Assembly: GCA_025360845.1 (NCBI GenBank)
Contig: JANYBJ010000244.1
Location: 1-36,942, forward strand
Length of the DNA stretch: 36,942 nucleotides
Origin: a bacterium
Lineage (GTDB): Bacteria; Verrucomicrobiota; Kiritimatiellia; RFP12; UBA1067
Direction of reading: 5' to 3'
Numbering within the stretch: position 1 is the first letter of the stretch; every line of letters begins with the position of its first letter. Shown piece after piece: positions 7,482 through 14,771 of this stretch. The notes under the pieces are model-generated. The model was given only the letters and a program-made list of their open reading frames with translations. It had not been told where the DNA came from and did not search any database. The translations under genes and the position numbers were made by a program.

Positions 7482-8629
7482 ACGACCGAACACGACTGAT
7501 CCATTCCGGGCGGGACCGCGATCCTTTCACCGGCGCGTCGAGCATCCCGATTTACCAGGTCTCGACCTTCGACCAGCGTGATCCCGAACATCTCGGCGCT
7601 TACGATTACGCCCGCAGCGACAACCCGACGCGCGAGGCGCTGGAGCAGACCATCGCCGTGCTCGAAGGCGGCGCGCGCGGACTGGCCTTCGCTTCGGGCA
7701 TGGCCGCCACGTCGTCCGTGCTGCTCCTCTTCCAGCCGGGCGACCACCTCGTGGTCGGAAAAGACTGTTACGGCGGCACCTACCGCATTCTCACCACGGT
7801 TTTCAAGCGCTGGCAGCTCGACGTGACCTTTGTCGACAGCACGGACCCGGAGAACGTCCGCCGCGCGATCACACCGTCGACGCGCGCCCTTTTTGTGGAG
7901 AGTCCGGCTAACCCGCTGCTGCAGGTCACCGACCTGCGGGCCATGGCCGAAATCGCCCGCGAGCGCAACCTCATGGCCATCACCGACAACACCTTCATGA
8001 CGCCGTATCTGCAGCGGCCGCTTGAACTCGGTTTCGATGTCGTGGTTCATAGCGCCACGAAATTCCTGGGCGGGCACAGCGATCTGATCGCGGGGCTGGC
8101 CGTGACCCGCGAGGAAGGCCTGGGCCGGAGGCTGAGAGCGATCCAGAACAGCTTCGGCGCCATTCTGGGCCCGCAGGACTCCTGGCTCGTGCTGCGCGGG
8201 ATCAAAACGCTGGCGGTGCGGCTTGAGGCGCAGCAGCAAGCGGCGCAGCAGATCGCGTGCTGGCTGCTGCGGCGCCCCGAGATCCGACGCGTCTTATATC
8301 CCGGCCTGGAAGGGCACGCGGGCCACGACGTTCACGCGCGGCAGGCCCGCGGGGGCGGTGCGGTCATCTCGTTCGAACTGTCGGACGGCCCCGCCGCCGT
8401 GGCGTTCCTGAAGCGGGTGAAGCTGCCGCTGGTGGCGGTCAGCCTCGGCGGCGTGGAGAGCATCCTGTCCTACCCGGCCACCATGTCGCATGCGGCCATG
8501 CCGCGCGAAGAGCGGCTGGCGCGCGGCATTACTGACGGGCTGGTGCGCCTGTCCGTCGGACTCGAGAGCGCCGATGATCTGATCGCGGATCTGGATGACG
8601 CCTTGAACACCTTACGGTCGGACGTCTAG
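7478..8629 (+). CDS. metC: Cystathionine beta-lyase, MetC type
   Basis: 383 residues; PLP lysine Lys195 in HSATKFLGGHSD, with CYGGTYRI, TDNTFMTPYLQRPLELG and VKLPLVAVSLGGVESILSYPA. These match Bacillus MetC more closely than the gene before it. It would split cystathionine into homocysteine, pyruvate and ammonia, completing the transsulfuration route begun by MetI. A gamma-lyase or sulfhydrylase activity cannot be excluded from sequence alone. It starts with GTG at 7478, sharing GTGA with the metI stop, so translation is probably coupled. Its TAG stop interlocks with the stop of the convergent aspA (CTAG at 8626-8629). Confidence 0.82.
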   Translation: MNDRTRLIHSGRDRDPFTGASSIPIYQVSTFDQRDPEHLGAYDYARSDNPTREALEQTIAVLEGGARGLAFASGMAATSSVLLLFQPGDHLVVGKDCYGGTYRILTTVFKRWQLDVTFVDSTDPENVRRAITPSTRALFVESPANPLLQVTDLRAMAEIARERNLMAITDNTFMTPYLQRPLELGFDVVVHSATKFLGGHSDLIAGLAVTREEGLGRRLRAIQNSFGAILGPQDSWLVLRGIKTLAVRLEAQQQAAQQIACWLLRRPEIRRVLYPGLEGHAGHDVHARQARGGGAVISFELSDGPAAVAFLKRVKLPLVAVSLGGVESILSYPATMSHAAMPREERLARGITDGLVRLSVGLESADDLIADLDDALNTLRSDV

Positions 8630-9957
8630 AGCGGAAGCGGGTTCTTCTCACGCGCGAGCTGGCGGATGGGAATGCCGGTGGACAGGGATTCCTTCGCGAG
8701 CGCGGCGGCCGCATCATACCCGAGGGTTGGAACGAGCAACAGGGCGGGCGCGGTCGATGCTTCAAGGTGGCGGTAGCAGGCGGCCACGTCAGCCTCCAGC
8801 GTGTCGATGCAGGCCTCGCGGAAACGGGTGACCGCGTTGCGCAGCAAGGTGAGCGAGTCGAGCAGCGCATCGGCGATGAGCGGCAGGAAGGCGTTTAGTT
8901 CCAGTTGTCCGCTCGCGGCGGCGAAGGTGATCGCGGCATCGTGGGCGATCACCTGCATGGCGCACTGCGCGACGCATTCGGGGATCACGGGGTTGACCTT
9001 GCCGGGCATGATGGAGGAGCCGACCTGACGCGCCTCGAGGCGGAGCTCGCCAAGGCCGCCGCGAGGGCCGGAGTTCATGAGGCGCAAATCGCCGGAAATC
9101 TTGATCAGGTTGACCGCGCAGGCCTTGAGCAGGCCGGAGACTTCGACGAAGACGTCGTTGTTCTGCGTGAGGTCCATCGGATATTCGGCGCGGGCGAGGC
9201 CGAGGCCGGTGAGGTCGCGCAGGATCTCCGCGACGCGGAAGGTGTAGCGGCGGTCGGCGGCGGCGCCCGTGCCCACCGCGGTGCCGCCGAGGTTGATCTG
9301 GCGGAGGCGCTCCTCGACCTTGTAGATGCGCCAGCGGTCGCGGGCGATGGCCTGGGCGTACGCGCCGAACTCATGTCCAAGCGTAATGGGCGCGGCGTCC
9401 ATAAGCTGCGTGCGTCCGAGTTTATGGATGTCCGCGAAGGCCTGTTCCTTTTTCTGCAGCGACTCCTGCAACTGGGCGAGGGCGTCGGCGAGTTCCCGAA
9501 CGAGACAGATCGCTGCGATGCGCAGGGCGGAGGGGTAGACGTCGTTGGTGGACTGACCGTGATTCACATGGTCAAGGGGGCTGACGCGGGCGTAATCGCC
9601 GAGGCTGCCGCCGAGTTTGAGGATCGCGAGGTTGGCCAGCACCTCGTTGACGTTCATATGGGTCGAGGTGCCCGCGCCGCCTTGCAGGGCGTCGGTGACA
9701 AACGCGCCATCGTGCTTGCCCGCGAGTACGTCATCGCAGGCGGCGACGATGGCGTCGGCGATATCGTGCGGCAGAGCGTCCAGTTCCTTGTGGGTCAGGG
9801 CGCAGGCTTTCTTCACGAGCGTGAGCGCGCGGATCAGCTCGATCCGCACCTGTCGGCCGCTCACGCCGAAGTTCTCCAGCGCGCGCTGCGTGTGGATGCC
9901 GTACAGGGCGTCATCGGGAACGGGTTTTGAGCCGAGCGTGTCGTGTTCGATTCGCAT
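8626..9957 (-). CDS. aspA: Aspartate ammonia-lyase
   Basis: 443 residues of the fumarase/aspartase superfamily, forming fumarate and ammonia from aspartate. The superfamily signature GSSIMPGKVNPV is present, with HVNHGQSTNDV and GRTQLMDAAP as the other two conserved regions. The N-terminal DALYGIHTQRALENF and the region before GSSIMPGKV fit aspartase better than class II fumarase, though fumarase cannot be fully excluded. No ribosome binding site precedes the ATG. A TAAAAT -10 box ends only 7 bases upstream, which predicts a leaderless mRNA. It overlaps metC by 4 bases at the stop codons. Fumarate production would suit anaerobic metabolism. Confidence 0.85.
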   Translation of the reverse strand: MRIEHDTLGSKPVPDDALYGIHTQRALENFGVSGRQVRIELIRALTLVKKACALTHKELDALPHDIADAIVAACDDVLAGKHDGAFVTDALQGGAGTSTHMNVNEVLANLAILKLGGSLGDYARVSPLDHVNHGQSTNDVYPSALRIAAICLVRELADALAQLQESLQKKEQAFADIHKLGRTQLMDAAPITLGHEFGAYAQAIARDRWRIYKVEERLRQINLGGTAVGTGAAADRRYTFRVAEILRDLTGLGLARAEYPMDLTQNNDVFVEVSGLLKACAVNLIKISGDLRLMNSGPRGGLGELRLEARQVGSSIMPGKVNPVIPECVAQCAMQVIAHDAAITFAAASGQLELNAFLPLIADALLDSLTLLRNAVTRFREACIDTLEADVAACYRHLEASTAPALLLVPTLGYDAAAALAKESLSTGIPIRQLAREKNPLPL

Positions 9958-9964
9958 GGGAAGA

Positions 9965-9993
9965 ATTTTAACACAAAGGCGAGACGACTCAAA
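9965..9993 (-). promoter_or_regulatory. Promoter of aspA, probably leaderless
   Basis: TTTGAG (9988-9993) and TAAAAT (9965-9970) on the minus strand are 17 bases apart. The -10 box ends 7 bases before the ATG, so transcription should begin at or next to the start codon. Confidence 0.5.
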
Positions 9994-10046
9994 GACGGGA
10001 TACTGCGCAAAAAGTTGCCCTATTGCTGAATCAGCCCCTTCTACCC

Positions 10047-10075
10047 TTGAACCAAATGCTGAAAACGGATAAAAT
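10047..10075 (+). promoter_or_regulatory. Promoter of the tandem receiver gene, near-leaderless
   Basis: TTGAAC (10047-10052) and TAAAAT (10070-10075) with a 17-base spacer. The start codon at 10087 is 12 bases past the -10 box, leaving a leader of about 5 bases and no ribosome binding site. It is divergent from the aspA promoter, about 50 bases away. Confidence 0.6.
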
Positions 10076-10086
10076 TACGCGACATT

Positions 10087-10863
10087 ATGGAAACAAACAA
10101 ACGCAAAGTGCTGTTGGTGGATGATGACATGAGTCTGCTTGAGACCTTGGGAGACTTTTTGACGTTCGAAGGCTACGAGGTGATGTGCGCGACGAGCGGC
10201 GAGGATGCGCTGGTCAAGATGCGGCCTTTCCAGCCAGACCTCATCATTCTCGATATGGGCATGCCGGGCATGGGCGGCAACGGCTTCCTGGACCGCATCA
10301 CAAATCCTGACGGGCGTACGCTCTGCCCTGTGCTGGTCCTCACGGCGCGCGCGTCGATGGCGGAGTTTTTTGCGGACAAGCAGATTGCGGGGTTCATCGC
10401 CAAGCCGTGTGATCCGCCGGATCTGCTCATGGAGGTGGGGCGCATCCTCTTTATGACGGCGAATGAGGGTTTTCATGCGGCTGCGCACACGGGCTCCCGC
10501 CGTCTGGTGGTGGCCGAGGGCGACCCGGAGTTGAGGGAGACGCTGCGTATGGAGTTCAAGCGTGCCGGGTTTGAGGTCGAGGCTGTCGCCACGGGTCCCG
10601 AGGCGTTGGAGTCGTGCGTGACGCTCAAGCCGGACGCCGTGGTGATGCGCCTGGAGCTGGACGGCATGAGCGCGGATGAGGTGGTCGGCATGTTGAAGCG
10701 GATGCCGCACACGCGCGGGACGCAGGCGGTGGTTTACGGGCTCGACCTGCCGGAGTCGCAGTTGGAGCATGTGGCTAACCTCGACATTCCGCAGAACTGC
10801 ATGTTGAAGGATCTGACCGTCAATAAAATCATCGACCGCACCATGGCCGTGACCGGCGCATAA
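10087..10863 (+). CDS. Tandem receiver (REC-REC) protein without output domain
   Basis: 258 residues made of two response-regulator receiver domains. The first (1-125) has the full set: the acidic cluster Asp12-14, phospho-acceptor Asp56 in LIILDMGMPG, and Lys106 in IAKPCD. The second (about 138-258) keeps an acidic pair (Glu144, Asp146) but has Arg188 where the phospho-acceptor Asp should be (AVVMRLELDGM), so it is probably not phosphorylated. There is no DNA-binding or enzymatic domain. It may pass signals through protein contacts or act as a phosphate sink. Its cognate kinase is not adjacent. nrdR follows 30 bases downstream and may share the transcript. Confidence 0.85.
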   Translation: METNKRKVLLVDDDMSLLETLGDFLTFEGYEVMCATSGEDALVKMRPFQPDLIILDMGMPGMGGNGFLDRITNPDGRTLCPVLVLTARASMAEFFADKQIAGFIAKPCDPPDLLMEVGRILFMTANEGFHAAAHTGSRRLVVAEGDPELRETLRMEFKRAGFEVEAVATGPEALESCVTLKPDAVVMRLELDGMSADEVVGMLKRMPHTRGTQAVVYGLDLPESQLEHVANLDIPQNCMLKDLTVNKIIDRTMAVTGA

Positions 10864-10893
10864 GACGCAGGAAAAGACAAATGAGGAACCGTT

Positions 10894-11343
10894 ATGCGTT
10901 GTCCCAAATGCGGCCACTTGGACGATAAGGTTTTGGATAGCCGGGCGGCCCGCGAGGGCGCATCGATCCGCCGGCGCCGGCAGTGTCTGGCGTGCGAACA
11001 CCGTTTCACGACGTATGAGGAGATCGTGAAAGACGAACTCCGGGTGATCAAGCGGGACGGGCGCCGCGAGGAGTTCAGCCGCCTGAAGCTGGAGCGCGGC
11101 CTCATGCGGGCATGCGAGAAGCGGCCCATCAGCGCGGATCAGATCCACGACTTGGTCGACCAGATCATCGAGGGTTTCGAGGGCGAGAGCGAAATCACCT
11201 CCGACGTGATCGGGGAGGCGGTGATGACCCGGCTGCACAAGCTGGACGAGGTGGCGTATATCCGCTTCGCTTCGGTCTACCGCCGTTTTGCGGACGTGAA
11301 CCAGTTCCTCAAAGCGGTCAAGGACGTGGTCGAGAAGAACTGA
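10894..11343 (+). CDS. nrdR: Transcriptional repressor NrdR
   Basis: 149 residues, the standard length. The zinc ribbon has Cys3, Cys6, Cys31 and Cys34 (CPKC...CLAC), followed by RFTTYE and an ATP-cone domain from about residue 47 to 137 (VIKRDGRREEFSRLKL; VAYIRFASVYRRF). NrdR senses ATP/dATP and represses ribonucleotide reductase genes by binding NrdR boxes; none of those genes lies in this window. Start at ATG 10894, 30 bases after the receiver gene, with GAGGAAC upstream. Confidence 0.95.
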   Translation: MRCPKCGHLDDKVLDSRAAREGASIRRRRQCLACEHRFTTYEEIVKDELRVIKRDGRREEFSRLKLERGLMRACEKRPISADQIHDLVDQIIEGFEGESEITSDVIGEAVMTRLHKLDEVAYIRFASVYRRFADVNQFLKAVKDVVEKN

Positions 11344-11360
11344 GTGGAAGCAGGTGTTTA

Positions 11361-11602
11361 GACTGTTAGCCTGTTAGGCTGTTAGGCAAGACGCGCCTTC
11401 GGCAACGGCTTGATTTGACGTTTAACAGGCTGAGGTGCTTGCAAAACCCCTGCGGACGGCGAGGACGCCGTCCCTCCAGTGCGATAAACGGCGGTTTTCC
11501 GCAGTCCAGGGAGGAGCGGCGTCCCCGCCGCCCGCTCTCGATAGGGGTTTTGCAAGAGCCTCAGGCTAACAGCCTAACAGCCTAAAAACCTAACAGCCTA
11601 TC
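11361..11602. repeat. Nested palindromic repeat: CTAACAGC units around a 135-bp hairpin element
   Basis: The outer layer is a short tandem of GTTAGCCT/GTTAGGCT units (11361-11387), mirrored on the far side by CTAACAGCCTAACAGCC units (11565-11600). The inner layer is a 135-bp element, 11430-11564, with 22-bp near-perfect inverted ends (core CTTGCAAAACCCCT and its complement; 20 of 22 match). Inside it a second pair of arms (GGACGCCGTCCCTCC and GGAGGAGCGGCGTCC) can also fold. No coding sequence is seen between nrdR and 11606. The next gene starts directly after the last CTAACAGCC unit. Confidence 0.75.
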
Positions 11603-11605
11603 TCC

Positions 11606-11923
11606 ATGTACAAACTCACGGTCTACATTCCCGAGGCGCATCTTGAGCAGGTGAAAGAGGCGCTCTTCGAGGCGGGGGCGGGACGTTATGCCGCTTACGA
11701 TCGCTGCTGCTGGCAGGTGCTGGGGCAGGGCCAGTTCCGGCCGTTGGCGGGCAGCGATCCGTTCATCGGCCGGACCGGCGTGGTGGAGCGGCTGCCCGAG
11801 TACCGCGTCGAGATGATCTGCGCGGACGAGGCGGTCGCCGCCGTCACCGCCGCGCTTCGCGCCTCCCATCCCTACGAAGAGCCCGCCTTCGATTTCGTCC
11901 GGATCGAAAGGGGTGCGCCATGA
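11606..11923 (+). CDS. Small NIF3/YqfO-insert (CutA-like) domain protein
   Basis: 105 residues matching the stand-alone version of the CutA-like domain inserted in YqfO/NIF3 proteins. Hallmarks are YKLTVYIPEAHLEQVKEAL at the start, the GRYAAYDRCCWQVLGQGQF stretch, and ASHPYEEPAFDF at the end. The two metal-binding NIF3 halves are absent; such short proteins are common but of unknown function. The start has no clear ribosome binding site and lies directly behind repeat sequence. Its stop overlaps the ATG of the broken ligase gene (ATGA at 11920-11923), suggesting the two were once translated together. Confidence 0.75.
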   Translation: MYKLTVYIPEAHLEQVKEALFEAGAGRYAAYDRCCWQVLGQGQFRPLAGSDPFIGRTGVVERLPEYRVEMICADEAVAAVTAALRASHPYEEPAFDFVRIERGAP

Positions 11924-12632
11924 CGATTCGCACGTTTCTCGAGGATGCAGAATGTGGCGCTGACGCTGGAGAACGGCCCCGAGTGGCAGGAGATCTGTTT
12001 GGCGCCGGCCGGTGCGGGCGTGGCGGTGGTGCCGCTCGACCCCAAGATGCGCGAGCCGGAGGTGACGCACATCCTCAAAGACTCTGAGGAGGTTGAGCAG
12101 ATCGTCGAGCGGTGTCCTTTTGTGAAAGACATTCTGGCGTTGGGGTACCGCGTGGGCGGGGAGAGCGGTGAGCGCGTCGGGGCGATCGCTGTGCCGAACG
12201 ACGAGGCGATCACGGCTTGGAACAAAAGCGTTCCGCTGTCGCGTGCCGCGACCGAGGCCCTCCTGCGCGACGAGGTGCTCGGGAGCTGCCGCACGCAGAT
12301 TCCCGCCTATAAGCTGCCCCGCAAAATCGTGATCCGACACGAGCCGTTGGAGCGCACCTTACCTATAACTTCACCGGTAGGGACGCCTCCCCGAGGCGTC
12401 CGCGAGGCAATGACCGGCGGACGGTGCGGGGAACCGTCCCTACCAGAGTTGCCCCCTCGATCATTCGCGGCGCAGCCGCGCGGCGGGCTCGTCTATGAAG
12501 GTGCGGCGCGTGGTCTATGCGGGCACGCTGGACGAGCACGCGGTCGAGAGCGGGACCTTGCCGGACCTCGAGGTTACCGATGAGACGCTCTCCGTTATTA
12601 ACACGGCGGCAGGGATTGCGGCGACGCTCTGA
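11920..12632 (+). pseudogene. AMP-dependent (acyl-CoA) synthetase, remnant with internal deletion and insertion
   Basis: Pieces of one adenylate-forming ligase survive in different frames. The start (MTIRTFLEDA) is at 11920. From 11945, a second frame reads VALTLENGPEWQEICLAPAG...VPLDPK...HILKDSE, the normal N-terminal region. It then jumps straight to EVEQIVERCPFVKDILALG...ERVGAIAVP...YKLPRKIVI, which belongs to the C-terminal subdomain. The several hundred residues between, including the AMP-binding P-loop, are missing. After LERTLPITS the gene is interrupted by about 120 bases containing a hairpin repeat (12376-12444). The tail SSMKVRRVVYAG resumes at 12489 and ends at 12632. An intact protein would have been roughly 500-600 residues. 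It cannot be an active ligase. Confidence 0.75.
12376..12444. repeat. Hairpin repeat inserted in the ligase remnant
   Basis: Left arm 12376-12403 begins GGTAGGGACG and right arm 12417-12444 ends CGTCCCTACC; 22 of 28 positions pair, around a 13-base loop. It interrupts the ligase reading frame between the conserved LERTLPITS and MKVRR segments. The flanking 12445-12488 is also GC-rich, holds no ligase sequence and is probably part of the same insertion. Confidence 0.65.
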
Positions 12633-12644
12633 ATATGGTATCCT
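12616..12644 (+). promoter_or_regulatory. Promoter of the opgG operon
   Basis: TTGCGG (12616-12621) and TATCCT (12639-12644), 17 bases apart, overlap the end of the ligase remnant. The opgG ATG is 13 bases past the -10 box, so the leader would be about 6 bases long with no ribosome binding site. Confidence 0.45.
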
Positions 12645-12657
12645 TTTTGGCAAATTT

Positions 12658-14193
12658 ATGAGTACCTATCTTTTTCGCCGCATGGCTGTGTTGGTTAGTT
12701 TTGTTTTCGCTTGGACTGTTCAAGCAGAGGAGTCGTTCTCCGGCTTTGAGCAGATCAAAACCAAGGCTGCTCAATTGGCCGGTGCTCCTTACAAAGACTG
12801 GAGTACCCAGGCCCCCCAGGCCATCAGCCGGTTGACGTACGACCAGTACAGGGACATCCGTTTCAATCCGCGCAAGGCGGTCTGGCGTTACGACCACATC
12901 CCGTTCCAGATGCATCTCTTCCATCCCGGCTGGATACAGAACGATCAGGTGGACGTGAACGTGGTGCAGGACGGCCGGTCGGTCGCTGTGCGCTATGACC
13001 AGGACCTGTTCGACTTCGGCACCAACCAGGTCGGCAAGATCGATGCGGACGGGATGAAGTTTTCCGGGTTCCGCCTCCACTATCCGCTGAACCGGCCTGA
13101 GTATCTCGATGAGCTGATCGTGTTCCAGGGCGCAACCTATTTCCGCGCGCTGGCGAAGAACATGGTTTACGGCCTCTCCGCCCGCGCCATCGCCGTGAAC
13201 TGCGGGGGGCCCGGCCCTGAGGAGTTCCCGCGTTTCCGTGAGTTCTGGGTGTGCCGCCCGGAGGCCAAGGACGAATCCATCCGCGTCTACGGGCTTTTCG
13301 ACAGCCCCAGCCTGTCGGGCGCGGGCGAGTTCGTGATCAGGCCCGGCGCGGTGACGGTGATGGAGAACCGCGTGGCGGTCTATGCCCGCACGAACATCGC
13401 GCATCTGGGTATCGCGCCCCTGACCAGCATGTACTGGTACGGGCGGCACTCCGCGCTGCGCTTCTCGGACTTCCGGCCCGAAGTGCACGACTCGGACGGG
13501 CTGCTGATGAACAATGCGGCCGGCGAGTGGCTGTGGCGTCCGCTGGCGAACGAGGGCAAGTTCCGGTTCTGCTCGTTCGGGGACCGCAACCCCAAAGGCT
13601 ACGGGCTCTTGCAGCGCGACCGCGCGTTTGCTTCGTACGAGGATCTCGAAGCCCATTACCAAGACCGTCCGGCTGTGTGGGTGACCCCGAGAGGCGAGTG
13701 GGGCGCGGGCGCGGTGCGCCTGCTCGAACTGCCTGCGGCGGACGAGTTCGGCGACAACATCGTGGCTTTCTGGGAGCCGCAGACGCCGCTGTCTGCCGGG
13801 CAGAGCGCCGAGTATGCCTATGAGCTGCGCTGGTTCAACGACGATCCGGCGCTGCCGCCGCTGGGGCGCACGGCGGCGACCCGCATCGCGGACCTTCCCG
13901 ATTACGGACAGAAGGCCAAGGCCGACAAGGGGGGCACCCGCAAATTCGTTCTGGATTTCGCATGGCCCACGCTCGCCGCCGATGCCGAGGCGGGCAAACT
14001 GCATGCCGTGGTGAGCGCGCAGAACGCGACGCTCTCCAAGCCGGTCGAGCAGTACAATCCGTTTGACCGGACCTGGCGCGTGTTCTTCAGCGCGACCGTA
14101 ACCGCCCCGGGACAATCGGTGGAATTGCGTGCCTTCGTGCGTCGTGACAACCAGCCTGTGACTGAAACATGGATCTATCTCTGGAATCCATAA
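12658..14193 (+). CDS. opgG: Periplasmic glucan biosynthesis protein OpgG (MdoG)
   Basis: 511 residues, close to the family's usual length. A signal peptide (residues 1-22, cleavage after VQA) leads to the OpgG/MdoG domain: GFEQIKTKAAQLAGAPYKDW, LTYDQYRDIRF, FHPGWIQNDQV, FSGFRLHYPLN, GARYFRALAKN-like and GPEEFPRFREFWV. A central GIAPLTSMYWYG and DFRPEVHDSDGL match the conserved core. The protein acts in the periplasm on the beta-glucan backbone of osmoregulated periplasmic glucans. It heads a tight three-gene operon, ending 25 bases inside the next gene. The start at 12658 is preferred; upstream in-frame ATGs lie in ligase-remnant sequence. Confidence 0.92.
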   Translation: MSTYLFRRMAVLVSFVFAWTVQAEESFSGFEQIKTKAAQLAGAPYKDWSTQAPQAISRLTYDQYRDIRFNPRKAVWRYDHIPFQMHLFHPGWIQNDQVDVNVVQDGRSVAVRYDQDLFDFGTNQVGKIDADGMKFSGFRLHYPLNRPEYLDELIVFQGATYFRALAKNMVYGLSARAIAVNCGGPGPEEFPRFREFWVCRPEAKDESIRVYGLFDSPSLSGAGEFVIRPGAVTVMENRVAVYARTNIAHLGIAPLTSMYWYGRHSALRFSDFRPEVHDSDGLLMNNAAGEWLWRPLANEGKFRFCSFGDRNPKGYGLLQRDRAFASYEDLEAHYQDRPAVWVTPRGEWGAGAVRLLELPAADEFGDNIVAFWEPQTPLSAGQSAEYAYELRWFNDDPALPPLGRTAATRIADLPDYGQKAKADKGGTRKFVLDFAWPTLAADAEAGKLHAVVSAQNATLSKPVEQYNPFDRTWRVFFSATVTAPGQSVELRAFVRRDNQPVTETWIYLWNP

Positions 14194-14771
14194 CCCTGCC
14201 GCCGTGGGACCCGGCGCGGGCGGAAGAGTGGAATGACGCTTACGAGAAGGTGGAGAACTATCTCCGGGCCTGTCGCGTGGGCAGCCATCTCCAGCGCGCC
14301 CGCCTGATCGCCCTGATCCTTCAGCGGGTCTACGACCGGACGCAAGCGGACGGTTCGGAGCCGGACCGGTCGTTGCCGGAACTGGCCATCGTCGAGGTGC
14401 GCGCCCGCATCACCGAGTGGATCGGCCATTATCTGCCGCCGCGCGCCGACGGGCGTCAACCCAATCTCGGCGAGGGGATGTTGGCGATCTACCTGTGCGA
14501 CGGGCCGACGCGCTGGCCGTATGCGTTTCTGGATTCGCAGCGCATGCCGGCCGAGTTCACCGAGTCGCTCAGCGCCCGCGTGGTGCGCGCCGGCCCCGAC
14601 TTGGCGGTGAGCAGCATGGTGCCGCGCGACATGGACTTGGGGATGATGCCCGAGCTGGTCGGCAGCGCGATGGAATCGTTCGAGGCGCTCCCCATTCTTA
14701 AAACCCTGCTGGCCTGGCTGCTGTTTTTCGGCCTGCTGGGTTTCCTGTTCTGGTACACCCACATCCTATGA
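14169..14771 (+). CDS. Unknown membrane protein between opgG and opgH
   Basis: 200 residues with one hydrophobic segment at the extreme C-terminus (about 177-197, LLAWLLFFGLLGFLFWYTHI) and no signal peptide, so a tail-anchored cytoplasmic protein is likely. The N-terminal 80 residues are helical (VENYLRACRVGSHLQRARLIALILQR, then a bundle ending ITEWIGHYL). I do not recognise a named family. It overlaps opgG by 25 bases and shares ATGA with opgH, so it is almost certainly part of the glucan machinery. One possibility is that it replaces the cytoplasmic N-terminal region that is fused to OpgH in Escherichia coli, since the OpgH here is about 120 residues shorter. Confidence 0.75.
   Translation: MDLSLESITLPPWDPARAEEWNDAYEKVENYLRACRVGSHLQRARLIALILQRVYDRTQADGSEPDRSLPELAIVEVRARITEWIGHYLPPRADGRQPNLGEGMLAIYLCDGPTRWPYAFLDSQRMPAEFTESLSARVVRAGPDLAVSSMVPRDMDLGMMPELVGSAMESFEALPILKTLLAWLLFFGLLGFLFWYTHIL

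Noticed and set aside
11920..12084. A short intact protein starting MTIRTFLEDAECGAD
   Set aside because: It goes out of the ligase frame after ten residues and reads a shadow sequence, so it is better explained as the start of the broken ligase gene.
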